Source: Ruegeria pomeroyi
Lineage (GTDB): Bacteria > Pseudomonadota > Alphaproteobacteria > Rhodobacterales > Rhodobacteraceae
Assembly: GCF_021405525.1 (NCBI RefSeq)
Contig: NZ_JAGQAG010000004.1
Coordinates: 186,001-250,000 of the forward strand
DNA: 64,000 nucleotides
Direction: 5' to 3'
Position 1 is the first letter of the stretch; each line of letters opens with the position of its first letter. This document shows, piece after piece, positions 1-9,651 of the stretch. The position numbers and the translations under genes are program-made. The notes under the pieces are model-generated. The model searched no databases and was not told where the DNA came from. It was given only the letters and a program-made list of their open reading frames with translations.

Positions 1-867
<867 letters not shown>

Positions 868-954
868 CGCCGGTCCGTCGGGCGGGCCCGGTTGCGTCCC
901 GGGGCCCGCCCATCCCCTTCCCCTCTCGCCAGCCCCAACCTGACGGAGCACGCC

Positions 955-1728
955 ATGACACTCACCGGACATGTCCACCTGATCGGCGCAGGACCAGGAG
1001 ATCCCGAACTGCTTACCCTGCGCGCCCTGCGCCTGCTGCAAGAGGCCCAGGTGGTGGTCTATGACCGGCTGGTCGATCCCCGCATCGTGGCCATGGCACC
1101 CGATGGTGCCCGGATGATCCCGGTGGGCAAGTCGCCCAAATGCCATCCCGTGCCGCAGGACCGGATCAACCGGATCCTGCTGGACGAGGCCCGCGCGGGT
1201 CATGTGGTGGCCCGGCTCAAGGGCGGCGACCCGATGATCTTTGGCCGCGGCTCGGAAGAGGCGGCCTTTCTCATGGCCCACGGGGTGCGGGTCGATTACG
1301 CCCCCGGCATCACCGCCGCGCAGGGCGCCTCGAGCGCGACCGGCGTACCGCTGACCCATCGCGGCCTGGCAACAGGCGTGCAATATGTCACCGGCCACCG
1401 GCAGTCGGACCGCGTGCTGGACCTCGACTGGAAACGCCTTGCCGATCCCGACACCACGCTGGTGGTCTATATGGGCGTGGCCAATATCGGCCAGATCGCC
1501 ATCGGCCTGATGACCGAGAACCTGCCCGCCACGACCCCTGTTCTTGCAATCAGCCGCGCCACCACGCCGGATGAGCGCCGCCTGCTGTCGCGGCTCGACC
1601 GGATCGCGGCGGATGCGCGGGCTGAGGCGCTTGAGGCGCCGACCCTCTTTATCATCGGCAAGGTGGTCTCGCTTTATGCCGAGCAGCCGGTCACCGAGTT
1701 GCTGGAACAGGCGGTGGCCCATGGCTGA
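955..1728 (+). CDS. nirE: Uroporphyrinogen-III C-methyltransferase for heme d1
   Basis: NirE is the SAM-dependent uroporphyrinogen III methyltransferase that makes precorrin-2, the first dedicated step toward heme d1. The 257-residue protein begins at the ATG at 955, preceded by an ACGGAG ribosome site; an in-frame upstream extension to 892 is less likely. Family features are the GAGPGDPELLT SAM-binding loop near the N-terminus, the VVYDRLV stretch, and the GGDPMIFGRG and YAPGITAA motifs. The gene follows nirS by 87 bases and its last 8 bases overlap nirC. Its position in a nir operon separates it from the otherwise similar siroheme or cobalamin CobA proteins. Confidence 0.95.
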   Translation: MTLTGHVHLIGAGPGDPELLTLRALRLLQEAQVVVYDRLVDPRIVAMAPDGARMIPVGKSPKCHPVPQDRINRILLDEARAGHVVARLKGGDPMIFGRGSEEAAFLMAHGVRVDYAPGITAAQGASSATGVPLTHRGLATGVQYVTGHRQSDRVLDLDWKRLADPDTTLVVYMGVANIGQIAIGLMTENLPATTPVLAISRATTPDERRLLSRLDRIAADARAEALEAPTLFIIGKVVSLYAEQPVTELLEQAVAHG

Positions 1729-2080
1729 TAGTTCTTTCTTTCCCCGCTTTCAGAGCGGCACCGCAGTTGGAACAGGCAAGGCGTTGCTGACCGTTGCCGC
1801 GTTTCTGGCCACGACCGCCTTTGCCGCCGAAACCCTCGACCCCGACGCGCTCAGGCGGCTGGTGCAGCAGGATTGCGGCTCGTGTCACGGGCTGACGCTC
1901 AAGGGCGGGCTTGGCCCCGATATCCGGCCCGAGGCGCTTGGCCATTTCGACCGCGAGGTGCTGACCGGCGTCATCCTCGACGGCATCCCCGACACTGCCA
2001 TGCCGCCCTGGCGCCCGCTTCTGACCGAGGAAGAGGCCGAATGGATCGCCCGATACCTGCAAGACCCGGAGGCCCGATGA
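1721..2080 (+). CDS. nirC: Cytochrome c55X, NirC
   Basis: A small periplasmic monoheme cytochrome c of 119 residues. It has an N-terminal hydrophobic export segment (about residues 20-36, ending TAFAAE), one CGSCH heme c attachment site near residue 52, and a distal methionine candidate in TAMPPW. NirC proteins are proposed electron donors to NirS or partners in the final heme d1 maturation step. The start at 1721 lies inside the end of nirE, and the stop overlaps the nirF start in an ATGA, so translation is probably coupled. The gene order nirE-nirC-nirF is that of Paracoccus. Confidence 0.93.
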   Translation: MADSSFFPRFQSGTAVGTGKALLTVAAFLATTAFAAETLDPDALRRLVQQDCGSCHGLTLKGGLGPDIRPEALGHFDREVLTGVILDGIPDTAMPPWRPLLTEEEAEWIARYLQDPEAR

Positions 2081-3222
2081 AACCGCTTGTCCTGACCCTT
2101 GTCGTCGCGCTGCTTGCGGGCACCGCTAACGCCCAGACCGTCGCCACCGGCGATCTGGGGCTGGTGATCGAACGGGCCAACGGCTCGGTCCTGCTGGTCG
2201 ATCAGTCCGAGCGCGCCGCGCTGGCCCGGATCGAGGGGTTGGGCGATCTCTCGCATGCCTCGCTGGTCTATTCTCCGGATGAACGCTTTGCCTATGTGTT
2301 TGGTCGCGACGGCGGTCTGACCAAACTCGACATCACCACCCGCCAGATCGTGAACCGTGTGCTGCAATCTGGCAATGCCATCGGCGGCGCCATTTCCGAC
2401 GATGGGCGGCTGGTGGCCGTGTCCAACTATGACCCCGGCGGGGTGCGCGTCTTTGACGCCGACACGCTTGAGATGGTTGCCGACATCCCCACCGGCGGCA
2501 AGACCATCGGCCTGGTCGATGCGCCGGGCCGCCGGTTTGTCTTTACCGTCTGGGATACGGGCGAGACATGGATCGCCGATTTCACCACGCCCGAGCCGAT
2601 GCTGACCACCATTCCCGGCATGGGCAAGAATCCCTATGACGCGCTGATCACCGGCAATGGGCGCACCTATATCACCGGCCTCTTTGGCGAGGACGGGCTG
2701 ACCGCGCTTGACCTGTGGGACGAGACGCCCCAACCGATCCGCGTGCTGCCCGGCTATGGCCGGGGCCAGCAGGAAATGCCGGTCTACAAGATGCCGCATC
2801 TGGAAGGCTGGGCGCTGACGGGCCGCGAATTCGTGCTGCCCGCCGTGGGGGATGCGCAGGTCCTGTGGGTCGATGCCGACACATTGACCGAGACCGGGCG
2901 TACCGCCACCCATGGCCAGCCGGTATTCGCCATGGCGCGGCCCGACGGGCGTCAGGTCTGGGTCAACTTTGCCCATCCGCTGAACGACACCATTCAGGTG
3001 ATCGACACGGTCAGCAAAGAGGTGATCCACCAGTTCAAACCCGGCCCCGCCGTGCTGCATATGGAATTCACACCGCGCGGGCACGAGGTCTGGATCAGCG
3101 TCCGCGACGCGGGCAAGGTGATGGTCTACGACACCCGCACCTTTGAGAAACTGCGCGAGATCGAGGCTGACAGCCCCTCGGGCATATTCTTTACCGCGCG
3201 CGCCCATCGGACGGGGTTGTAA
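2077..3222 (+). CDS. nirF: Heme d1 biosynthesis propeller protein NirF
   Basis: NirF is a beta-propeller protein needed for heme d1 formation, and recent work on the family links it to late steps of tetrapyrrole side-chain processing. The 381-residue product starts with a clear signal peptide (MKPLVLTLVVALLAG, cleavage after ANA), so it should be periplasmic. The rest is a chain of WD-like propeller strands similar to the NirS d1 domain, including FTPRGHEVWISVRDAGKVMV near the C-terminus. It has no heme c motif, unlike NirN. The start overlaps the nirC stop by 4 bases. Confidence 0.94.
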   Translation: MKPLVLTLVVALLAGTANAQTVATGDLGLVIERANGSVLLVDQSERAALARIEGLGDLSHASLVYSPDERFAYVFGRDGGLTKLDITTRQIVNRVLQSGNAIGGAISDDGRLVAVSNYDPGGVRVFDADTLEMVADIPTGGKTIGLVDAPGRRFVFTVWDTGETWIADFTTPEPMLTTIPGMGKNPYDALITGNGRTYITGLFGEDGLTALDLWDETPQPIRVLPGYGRGQQEMPVYKMPHLEGWALTGREFVLPAVGDAQVLWVDADTLTETGRTATHGQPVFAMARPDGRQVWVNFAHPLNDTIQVIDTVSKEVIHQFKPGPAVLHMEFTPRGHEVWISVRDAGKVMVYDTRTFEKLREIEADSPSGIFFTARAHRTGL

Positions 3223-3227
3223 CCATC

Positions 3228-4220
3228 ATGTGCCAGATCACCGACCCCGTGGACCGCGCCCTGCTGGATGACTGGCAGCGCGATTTTCCGATCACCGACC
3301 GCCCGTTCCTGGGCCTGGGCGAACAGCTGGGCATCTCGGAGCACGAGGTGATCACGCGCCTTGCCCGGATGCAGGCGGCGGGGCGGATCACCCGGGTGGG
3401 CGCCACCATCGCGCCCGGCAGCGCCTCTGCCAGCACCCTGGCCGCGGTTGCCGCCCCCGAGGACCGGATCGAAGAGATCGCCGGGATGATCGGCGCCGAG
3501 CCGGGGGTGAACCACAATTACCAGCGCGAGGATGACTGGAACCTCTGGTTCGTCGCCACCGGCCCCGATCGGGCGCATGTGGACGCGACGCTGGCGCGGA
3601 TCGGAGCGGCCAGCGGGCTGCGGGTACTCAATCTGCCCTTGCTGCGGCCCTTCAACGTCGATCTGGGCTTTCGCATGGGTGCCAGAACGCCGCGCGTGCC
3701 GACTCGGCGGGCGGTCGATGCCAGCGTGCTGCGTCCCGGCGATACCGACCTGTTGCAGGCGCTGACCCAGGGCCTGCCGCTGGTGCCCGCGCCCTATGCC
3801 GAGCTGGCGACCCGGCTGGGCCTGAACGTGGGTGAGGCAAGGGCGCGCATCGCGCTGTTGCAACAGGCCGGGGTGATCTCGCGTCTTGGGGTCATCGTGC
3901 GGCATCGGGCATTGGGGTGGTCGTCGAACGCGATGGTGGTCTGGAACCTGCCGTCTGATCGGATCGACAGCGCCGGGCCGGCGCTGGCCGCGCATCCCGG
4001 TGTCACCCTCTGTTACGAGCGCCGCCCGGTGCCGGGTGTCTGGCCCTACCGGCTCTATTCCATGATCCACGCCCGCTCGCGCCGCGAGGCGCTGGCGGTG
4101 CTGGACAGCGCCACGGCCCTGCCTGAACTGGCCGGCACACCGCACAAGGTGCTGTTCTCGACCCGCTGTTTCAAACAGACCGGCGCGCTGATCAAACCCC
4201 GCAAGGAGGAGGCCGCATGA
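3228..4220 (+). CDS. nirDL: Siroheme decarboxylase, fused NirD-NirL
   Basis: A 330-residue protein made of two consecutive AsnC/Lrp-like units, roughly residues 1-160 and 165-330. Each has a winged-helix start (LLDDWQRDFPITDRPF and [16 protein letters not shown]) followed by a ferredoxin-like domain. NirD, NirL, NirG and NirH proteins decarboxylate siroheme to didecarboxysiroheme; in Paracoccus, NirD and NirL are one polypeptide, as here. Catalytic-type segments are NHNYQREDDWNLWFV in the first half and CYERRPVPGVWPY in the second. The stop overlaps the nirG start. AsnC-type regulators have the same fold, but the operon context excludes that reading. Confidence 0.92.
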   Translation: MCQITDPVDRALLDDWQRDFPITDRPFLGLGEQLGISEHEVITRLARMQAAGRITRVGATIAPGSASASTLAAVAAPEDRIEEIAGMIGAEPGVNHNYQREDDWNLWFVATGPDRAHVDATLARIGAASGLRVLNLPLLRPFNVDLGFRMGARTPRVPTRRAVDASVLRPGDTDLLQALTQGLPLVPAPYAELATRLGLNVGEARARIALLQQAGVISRLGVIVRHRALGWSSNAMVVWNLPSDRIDSAGPALAAHPGVTLCYERRPVPGVWPYRLYSMIHARSRREALAVLDSATALPELAGTPHKVLFSTRCFKQTGALIKPRKEEAA

Positions 4221-4666
4221 CCCCCGACGCAACCGACCGCCGCATCCTCAACCGCATGCAGGAGGATCTGCCGCTGACGGCCCATCCCTATGCCGACGTT
4301 GCCGCCGAACTGGGTCTAACCGAGGATGACCTGCTGGCGCGGTTGGCCCGGATGAAGGCGGCGCGGCTGATCACCCGTTTCGGCCCGTTTTTCGACGCCG
4401 CCGCCATGGGCGGGGCCTTTTGCCTGTGTGCGATGGCGGTGCCCGAGGCGGAATTCGACACCGTCCTGACCAAAGTCAATGCCCACCCTGAGGTGGCGCA
4501 TAATTATGAACGCACGCACCGGCTGAACATGTGGTTCGTGCTGGCCACCGAAACCCCTCAGGGGATCGCGGCCACCGCCGATGCGATCGAGGCGGAAACC
4601 GGGATCGCGGTTCTGCGCTTTCCGAAATTGCAGGAATTCTTCATCGGTTTCCGGGTGGCGGCATGA
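4217..4666 (+). CDS. nirG: Siroheme decarboxylase subunit NirG
   Basis: A 149-residue AsnC/Lrp-fold protein. It opens with the helix-turn-helix-like stretch DRRILNRMQEDLPLTAHPY and contains HNYERTHRLNMWFVLAT, the equivalent of the active-site strand in siroheme decarboxylases. It most resembles the first half of the preceding NirDL, which is how NirG is told from NirH. NirG is thought to work with NirH as a heterodimer on siroheme in the cytoplasm. It overlaps nirDL by 4 bases and nirH by 4 bases, so the three form a tightly coupled translational unit. Confidence 0.91.
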   Translation: MTPDATDRRILNRMQEDLPLTAHPYADVAAELGLTEDDLLARLARMKAARLITRFGPFFDAAAMGGAFCLCAMAVPEAEFDTVLTKVNAHPEVAHNYERTHRLNMWFVLATETPQGIAATADAIEAETGIAVLRFPKLQEFFIGFRVAA

Positions 4667-5145
4667 TCGACGAGACAGACAGACGGATCATCGCGGCCAT
4701 GCAAGAGGGGCTGCCGCTGGTGCCTGCACCCTTTGCCCGCGTCGCCGCCGACCTGGCCCTGCCCGAGCCCGAACTGATGGAGCGTATCGCCGCCCTGAAG
4801 GCGCGCGGCGTGATCCGCCGCATCGCCGCCGCACCCAACCACTACAAGCTGGGGTTGACCTCCAATGGCATGACCGTCTGGGACGTGGATGACGCCCGCA
4901 TTGCCGATCTGGGCGCGCGCGTGGGCGCGCTGGCCTTTGTGACCCATTGCTATGAACGCCCCCGCGCCCGGCCCGACTGGCCCTATAACCTGTTTGCCAT
5001 GGTGCATGGCGCCGACCGGGACGAGGTCGAGGCCAAGCGCGGCGAAATCGCCGCCCTGCTGGGCACCGCCTGCCGGGGGCATGACATCCTCTATTCCACC
5101 CGCATCCTGAAAAAGACCGGGCTGCGTCTGAAAGAAAGGACCTGA
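4663..5145 (+). CDS. nirH: Siroheme decarboxylase subunit NirH
   Basis: A 160-residue AsnC/Lrp-fold protein with [18 protein letters not shown] at the N-terminus and [22 protein letters not shown] in the second half. The latter matches the second unit of NirDL, so this is the NirH/NirL-type partner. It should complete the siroheme decarboxylase set needed for heme d1. The ATG at 4663 overlaps the nirG stop; a longer in-frame extension upstream would only run back through nirG. The last residues ([15 protein letters not shown]) are a conserved family tail also seen at the end of NirDL. Confidence 0.92.
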   Translation: MIDETDRRIIAAMQEGLPLVPAPFARVAADLALPEPELMERIAALKARGVIRRIAAAPNHYKLGLTSNGMTVWDVDDARIADLGARVGALAFVTHCYERPRARPDWPYNLFAMVHGADRDEVEAKRGEIAALLGTACRGHDILYSTRILKKTGLRLKERT

Positions 5146-5146
5146 C

Positions 5147-6358
5147 ATGTTCCGGCTCACCGAATACATGCACCAGCTGATCGCACCGACCCCGGTGCGC
5201 CAGCGCCGCCCCGGCCCGGTGAAACCGGTGGTGATCTGGAACCTGACCCGGCGCTGCAACTTGAAATGCCGCCACTGCTATACCGTTTCGGCGGATGTGG
5301 ATTTTCCCGGCGAGCTGAGCCACGAACAGGCGATGGAGACGCTGGAGGACCTGGGCCGGTTCAAGGTGCCCGCGATCATCCTGTCGGGGGGCGAGCCGCT
5401 GGACCGGTTCGATTTCTTCGACATCGCCCTGCGCGCGCGCCAATTGGTGCCGATGCTGGCGCTGTCGACCAACGGGACCAAGATCCACGGCGAGACCGCC
5501 GACCGCATCGCCGAGGTGGGTTTCAGCTATGTGGGCATCTCGCTGGATGGGATCGGCGCCACCAATGACTGGTTCCGGGGAGTCGAGGGCGCCTTTGCGG
5601 ATGCTCTGCGCGGGGTGCGCGCATGCAAGGCGCGCGGCATCAAGGTGGGGCTGCGCTTCTGCCTGACCGAGGGCACCCAGCACCACCTGCCCGATCTTTT
5701 GCAGCTCTGCGATGACGAGGGGGTGGACAAGTTCTATCTCAGCCATCTGGTCTATGCCGGGCGCGGCGACAAGAACCGGGGCGAGGATGCCGCCCATCTG
5801 CGCACCCGCCACGCCATGGACCTGCTGCTGGACCGCGCTTGGGTGACCGCGGCCGAGGACTTGCCTCTGGATATCGTGACCGGCAACAATGACGCCGACG
5901 CGGGTTATTTCCTGGACTGGGTAAGGCGCAATTTCGATGCCGGGAAGGTGGCGCATATCCGCGCCCATCTGGCCGCCTGGGGCGGCAACTCCAGCGGGCT
6001 GGGCGTGGCCAATATCGACAATCTGGGCCGGGTGCATCCCGATACCTATTGGTCCGACTACACGGTGGGCAACGTGAAGACGGCACCGTTTTCCCAGCTC
6101 TGGACCGGCGACGACCCGATGCTGGCGCTGCTGCGCACCCGCCCCCGCCCGCTCAAGGGCCGCTGCGGTGCCTGCACGCTCAAGGATGTCTGCGGCGGCA
6201 ATACCCGCATCCGCGCCCTGCAACTGACCGGCGATCCCTGGGCCGAGGACCCGGCCTGCTACCTGTCGGATGCCGAGATCGGCGTGACGGGTTCGGACCG
6301 TCTGACCGTCACCCCGTTCCGAGGAAAGAGACATGACCCGGCGCATCAGTTCTTTTGA
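5147..6358 (+). CDS. nirJ: Radical SAM heme d1 biosynthesis protein NirJ
   Basis: NirJ is the radical SAM enzyme that removes the propionate side chains of didecarboxysiroheme on the way to heme d1. The 403-residue protein carries the CNLKCRHC cluster motif near residue 38, GGEPLDR, and a C-terminal auxiliary cluster region with [13 protein letters not shown] and a later cysteine (DPACYLS). Length and motifs are normal for the family. It starts one base after the nirH stop, behind an AAAGGA site. Its last 26 bases overlap the longest reading of nirN. Confidence 0.95.
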   Translation: MFRLTEYMHQLIAPTPVRQRRPGPVKPVVIWNLTRRCNLKCRHCYTVSADVDFPGELSHEQAMETLEDLGRFKVPAIILSGGEPLDRFDFFDIALRARQLVPMLALSTNGTKIHGETADRIAEVGFSYVGISLDGIGATNDWFRGVEGAFADALRGVRACKARGIKVGLRFCLTEGTQHHLPDLLQLCDDEGVDKFYLSHLVYAGRGDKNRGEDAAHLRTRHAMDLLLDRAWVTAAEDLPLDIVTGNNDADAGYFLDWVRRNFDAGKVAHIRAHLAAWGGNSSGLGVANIDNLGRVHPDTYWSDYTVGNVKTAPFSQLWTGDDPMLALLRTRPRPLKGRCGACTLKDVCGGNTRIRALQLTGDPWAEDPACYLSDAEIGVTGSDRLTVTPFRGKRHDPAHQFF

Positions 6359-7970
6359 CACCCGCCCACATGGGGCCGCATCCGCTGTGCCTGTCGCGCG
6401 TGCGGGAGCCTCCGGCGGGAGTATTTGGAGCAAAGTGAAATATGGGGTCTGTGCCCTGATGCTGGCGGGACCCGTGACGGCGGGACCGGCCGAGGACTAT
6501 GCCGAGTTTTGCGCCAGCTGTCATGGCGCGGCGCGGCTGGGCGGGTTGGGGCCGGCGCTGATCCCCGAGACGCTGGGCCGGATGCGCGGGCCGAAAGTGG
6601 CGGCCGTGATCCGCGAGGGCCGCACCGCGACCCAGATGCCGGGGTTCACGGACATATTGGACGAAGCGGCCATCGCCGCGCTGGCGGACTATGTGAAGGA
6701 ACCGCTGGCCGAGATCCCCGCCTGGGGCGAGGGTGAGATCATGGCAAGCCGGGTGCTGGATGGCGACTACAGCGCCGCCGCCGCGCCGGTCTGGGATGCC
6801 GATCCGATGAACATCACCCTGGTGGTGGAAACCGGCGATCATCATGTCAGCGTGCTGGATGGCGACACGTTCGAGGTGCTCGACCGCTTCGAGACGCCTT
6901 TCGCCGTGCATGGCGGGCCCAAGTTCAGCCCCGACGGGCGCTATGTCTTTATCATGTCTCGCGACGGCTGGGTGCAGAAGTATGACCTCTGGTCGTTGCA
7001 ACAGGTGGGCCGGGTGCGCGCGGGGCTCAACAGCCGCAACATCGCCATGAGCCATGACGGCAAATGGCTGGCCGTTGCCAATTACCTGCCGATGTCGCTG
7101 ACCCTGCTGAGCACCGAGGATCTGTCGGTGGCGAGGGTCATGAAGGTGACCGCCAAGGATGGCACGCCCAGCCGGGTCTCGGCCGTCTATCAGGCGCCGC
7201 AACGGCAAAGCTTTATCCTCGCGCTCAAGGACGCGCCCGAGATCTGGGAGGTGGCGACCGACCCAAATGCCGACCCGGTTTACGAGGGTTTCATTCATTC
7301 CCGCGAAAAAGGCATGGTCGAGGCGATCGCCTCGTCCGAAGGGCTGTTCGCCCGGCGCCGGATCGAGATATCCGAGCCGCTCGACGATTTCTTTTTCTCC
7401 GACGATTACCGCAACCTGATCGGCGCCGCGCGCGACGGGGTGCGAGGGGTGGTGGTGAACCTGAACGTCGGGCGCGAGATCGCCGAACTGCCGCTGGAGG
7501 GCATGCCGCATCTGGGCTCGGGCATCAGCTGGGCACGCGACGGGCGCCGGGTGATGGCCACGCCGCATCTGAAAGAGGGCAAGCTGAGCGTCATCGACAC
7601 CGAAAGCTGGACCCGCATCGCGACGATCCCGACCGAGGGGCCGGGCTTCTTTCTGCGCAGCCACGAGAACACCCCCTATTTCTGGGCCGACGTGTTCTTT
7701 GGCCCCAACAAGGACGCGATGCATGTGATCGACAAGCAGAGCCTCGAGATCGTGCGCACCCTGCGCCCGGCACCGGGTAAGACGGTGGCACATGTGGAGT
7801 TCACCCGTGACGGCAAACATGCGCTGGTCTCGGTCTGGGAAGAGGATGGCGCGGTCATTGTCTATGATGCCGCGACGCTGGAAGAGGTACGCCGCCTGCC
7901 GATGAAGAAACCCTCGGGGAAATACAATGTCTGGAACAAGATCACCTTCTCTGAAGGCACCAGCCACTGA
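6333..7970 (+). CDS. nirN: Dihydroheme d1 dehydrogenase NirN
   Basis: NirN is a periplasmic c-type cytochrome and heme d1 binding propeller that resembles NirS; it performs the last oxidation producing heme d1 and may pass it to NirS. The cytochrome c domain has CASCH near residue 57, with the distal methionine in TQMPGF. The propeller follows, ending [15 protein letters not shown], close to the NirS ending. Two starts are possible. ATG at 6333 has a GAGGAAAG ribosome site but yields a 34-residue leader read through a dispersed repeat. GTG at 6435 gives an ideal signal peptide ([16 protein letters not shown]). I give the longer form but favour the GTG. Confidence 0.92.
   Translation: MTRRISSFDTRPHGAASAVPVARAGASGGSIWSKVKYGVCALMLAGPVTAGPAEDYAEFCASCHGAARLGGLGPALIPETLGRMRGPKVAAVIREGRTATQMPGFTDILDEAAIAALADYVKEPLAEIPAWGEGEIMASRVLDGDYSAAAAPVWDADPMNITLVVETGDHHVSVLDGDTFEVLDRFETPFAVHGGPKFSPDGRYVFIMSRDGWVQKYDLWSLQQVGRVRAGLNSRNIAMSHDGKWLAVANYLPMSLTLLSTEDLSVARVMKVTAKDGTPSRVSAVYQAPQRQSFILALKDAPEIWEVATDPNADPVYEGFIHSREKGMVEAIASSEGLFARRRIEISEPLDDFFFSDDYRNLIGAARDGVRGVVVNLNVGREIAELPLEGMPHLGSGISWARDGRRVMATPHLKEGKLSVIDTESWTRIATIPTEGPGFFLRSHENTPYFWADVFFGPNKDAMHVIDKQSLEIVRTLRPAPGKTVAHVEFTRDGKHALVSVWEEDGAVIVYDAATLEEVRRLPMKKPSGKYNVWNKITFSEGTSH
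6409..6440 (+). repeat. Rhodobacterales-type dispersed element, copy 1
   Basis: This stretch reads CTCCGGCGGGAGTATTTGGA followed by GCAAAGTGAA. It matches a second stretch at 17773-17806 (CTCCCCGGGATATTTGCAGC then AAGAGGAAG). Short sequences of this shape are familiar from intergenic regions of Rhodobacteraceae. The copy lies inside the 5' end of the longest nirN reading and directly before an in-frame GTG, which suggests it is non-coding spacer. Confidence 0.5.
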
Positions 7971-8202
7971 GCCGGGCATCGAGGGCCGCTGGCCGGTCTG
8001 GAAACTGGCGCTGCTGCTGTGGCCGGCGGTGACGGCGACGGTGGCGATCAATCTCTTCATGGCAGCGCTGATGCTGCGTGTGGTGGGCGGAACACCGTTG
8101 GGTCCAGTTGCGGCGCTCCTCTGGTCGCTACCGCTGGGCATCCCGGCCAGCTGGCTGGCCGGACGCTGGGTGCGGCGCCTGCTGGATGAGGCCGAGAGTT
8201 GA
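7927..8202 (+). CDS. Small membrane protein after nirN, function unknown
   Basis: A 91-residue hypothetical protein whose start lies inside the end of nirN (44-base overlap). After a polar N-terminus of about 25 residues there are two hydrophobic segments, around WKLALLLWPAVTATVAINLF and PVAALLWSLPLGIPASWLA, then a short basic/acidic tail (VRRLLDEAES). A two-helix inner-membrane protein is therefore likely. I do not recognise the family. Its place as the last gene of the nir operon suggests a role connected with denitrification or cytochrome maturation, but that is only context. An internal start nearer the first helix cannot be excluded. Confidence 0.6.
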   Translation: MSGTRSPSLKAPATEPGIEGRWPVWKLALLLWPAVTATVAINLFMAALMLRVVGGTPLGPVAALLWSLPLGIPASWLAGRWVRRLLDEAES

Positions 8203-8222
8203 TCCCTCAAATGCGGTGGTAA

Positions 8223-8290
8223 CGGAAATCGCAGATTTCCGAACCGGAAAATTGCAAAATTTTCCGGCCCGTTTTCCGTGTCGGAAAACG
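8223..8290. repeat. Three tandem perfect hairpins
   Basis: Three perfect inverted repeats follow each other with only 2 bases between them. The first is 8223-8230/8234-8241 (8-bp stem, GCA loop). The second is 8244-8253/8258-8267 (10-bp stem, GCAA tetraloop). The third is 8270-8278/8282-8290 (9-bp stem, TGT loop). All arms contain GGAAA/TTTCC, so the arms could also pair with each other in alternative folds. The array sits 20 bases after the last nir-operon gene. It lacks a terminal T-run, so it may be a REP-like or transcript-end element rather than a classical terminator. Confidence 0.8.
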
Positions 8291-8417
8291 AGCCCTTCGT
8301 CGTGCGCGCTTCGCCTGATCCAGATGCGGAACCTGGCAGAGATTGCGTCCAGCACCGAAATCTGGGAACTCTGTCCCGCGGACCGGACCGCCGAGCAGAC
8401 CGAAAGAAAGGCCAGCC

Positions 8418-9560
8418 ATGCGCATAGACCCCTTTGGCGTCGAAATCTGGATGAACGAGTTCGAGAACCACTGCGCCTATAACCTGGCCGAAACCTGCGT
8501 GGCCTCGCTCGACATCGGTGAGTTGCTGGAACTGGCCGGGCGCAATGACGACGTGATGGACGACCTGCGCGCGATGAAGATGACCTATGGCGCCATCGAA
8601 GGCTCCGACCGGTTGCGCGACGCGATCTCGACCCTCTACCAGCATCAGCAGCGCCACAATATCGTGGTGACCCATGGCGCCATCGGTGCCAATGCGCTGG
8701 TGCATGAAACCCTCGTCGAACCGGGCGATCACGTGATCGCCATCCGCCCCACATACCAGCAGCATTACTCCATTCCCGAAAGTTATGGCGCCACGGTCGA
8801 TATCCTGCATCTGCGGCCCGAGAACGGCTTTCTTCCGGACATGGCGGAACTGGCCTCGCTGATCCGGCCCGAAACCCGGCTGATCGCCTTTGCCAATCCC
8901 AACAATCCCACCGGCGCTTTGATGGAACATGACCTGTTGCAAGAGGTCATTGCGCTGGCCCGCCCGCACGGTAGCTGGATCTTGTGTGACGAGGTCTATC
9001 GTGGGACCAATCATCAGGGCGACGGTTTTGCCCCTGCCATCGCCGATCTCTACGAACGCGGTATCAGCGTCGGTGGCATGTCCAAGACCTTTTCTCTGGC
9101 CGGTCTGCGGCTGGGCTGGATCGCCGCCAATCCCGACCTGATCGCTGCGGTGTCGATCCATCGCGATTACAACACGATCAGCGTCGGCATGCTGGACGAC
9201 TATTTCGCCGCCATGGCGCTCGAGGCCAAGGATCGCATCCTGGAACGCAGCCACCGCATCACCCGGGGCAATATCGAGATTCTGGCCGACTGGGTCGACC
9301 GCGAGCCCGATATCTCTTGGGTCCGCCCACGCGCCGGCACCACCGCGCTGTTGAAATACAACTTCGACATGCCGTCGCGCGACTTCTGTGTCCGCCTGCT
9401 GGAGGAGACCGGGGTGATGTTCACCCCCGGCTCGGCCCTGCATATCGAGGGCTGGCTGCGCATCGGCTATGCTAACGACCCGCGGATCCTGACCGAAGGA
9501 CTGGCCCGTGTCAGTACATTCCTCGCCCATCTTCGGGATCACAGGGATCGCAACCGCTAA
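8418..9560 (+). CDS. PLP-dependent aminotransferase, class I/II
   Basis: A 380-residue fold-type I aminotransferase. It shows NPNNPTGAL, the aspartate of CDEVYRG that contacts the PLP ring nitrogen, the lysine motif SKTFSLAGLRLGW that forms the Schiff base, and the arginine of RIGYAND that binds the substrate carboxylate. The start chosen (ATG at 8418) has AAAGAAAGG upstream; an in-frame extension to 8343 lacks a good site. The amino donor and acceptor cannot be told from sequence. It lies 91 bases upstream of malonyl-CoA synthetase on the same strand, so a shared transcript is possible, though no pathway joining them is obvious to me. Confidence 0.85.
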   Translation: MRIDPFGVEIWMNEFENHCAYNLAETCVASLDIGELLELAGRNDDVMDDLRAMKMTYGAIEGSDRLRDAISTLYQHQQRHNIVVTHGAIGANALVHETLVEPGDHVIAIRPTYQQHYSIPESYGATVDILHLRPENGFLPDMAELASLIRPETRLIAFANPNNPTGALMEHDLLQEVIALARPHGSWILCDEVYRGTNHQGDGFAPAIADLYERGISVGGMSKTFSLAGLRLGWIAANPDLIAAVSIHRDYNTISVGMLDDYFAAMALEAKDRILERSHRITRGNIEILADWVDREPDISWVRPRAGTTALLKYNFDMPSRDFCVRLLEETGVMFTPGSALHIEGWLRIGYANDPRILTEGLARVSTFLAHLRDHRDRNR

Positions 9561-9651
9561 CTCTGACGCGCTGCGCTGGCTAGCGGACTTTACCATTGCC
9601 GCGCAATCACCCAGAAGGAAAACCGGACCGCGACGCAGGAAAGGGTACCCC

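Noticed and set aside
1885-3207. A 440-codon minus-strand open frame antisense to nirC/nirF (and similar long antisense frames at 4688-6433 and 6309-9653)
   Set aside because: These arise from the high-GC third-position bias of the real plus-strand genes. Their translations show no domains and have odd His/Gly/Asp-rich composition.
8199-8210. TTGA-TCCC-TCAA inverted repeat as a possible FNR/NnrR box after the nir operon
   Set aside because: FNR-type boxes are TTGAT-N4-ATCAA, that is TTGA-N6-TCAA. This one has only 4 bases between the half sites and overlaps a stop codon, so it is probably chance.
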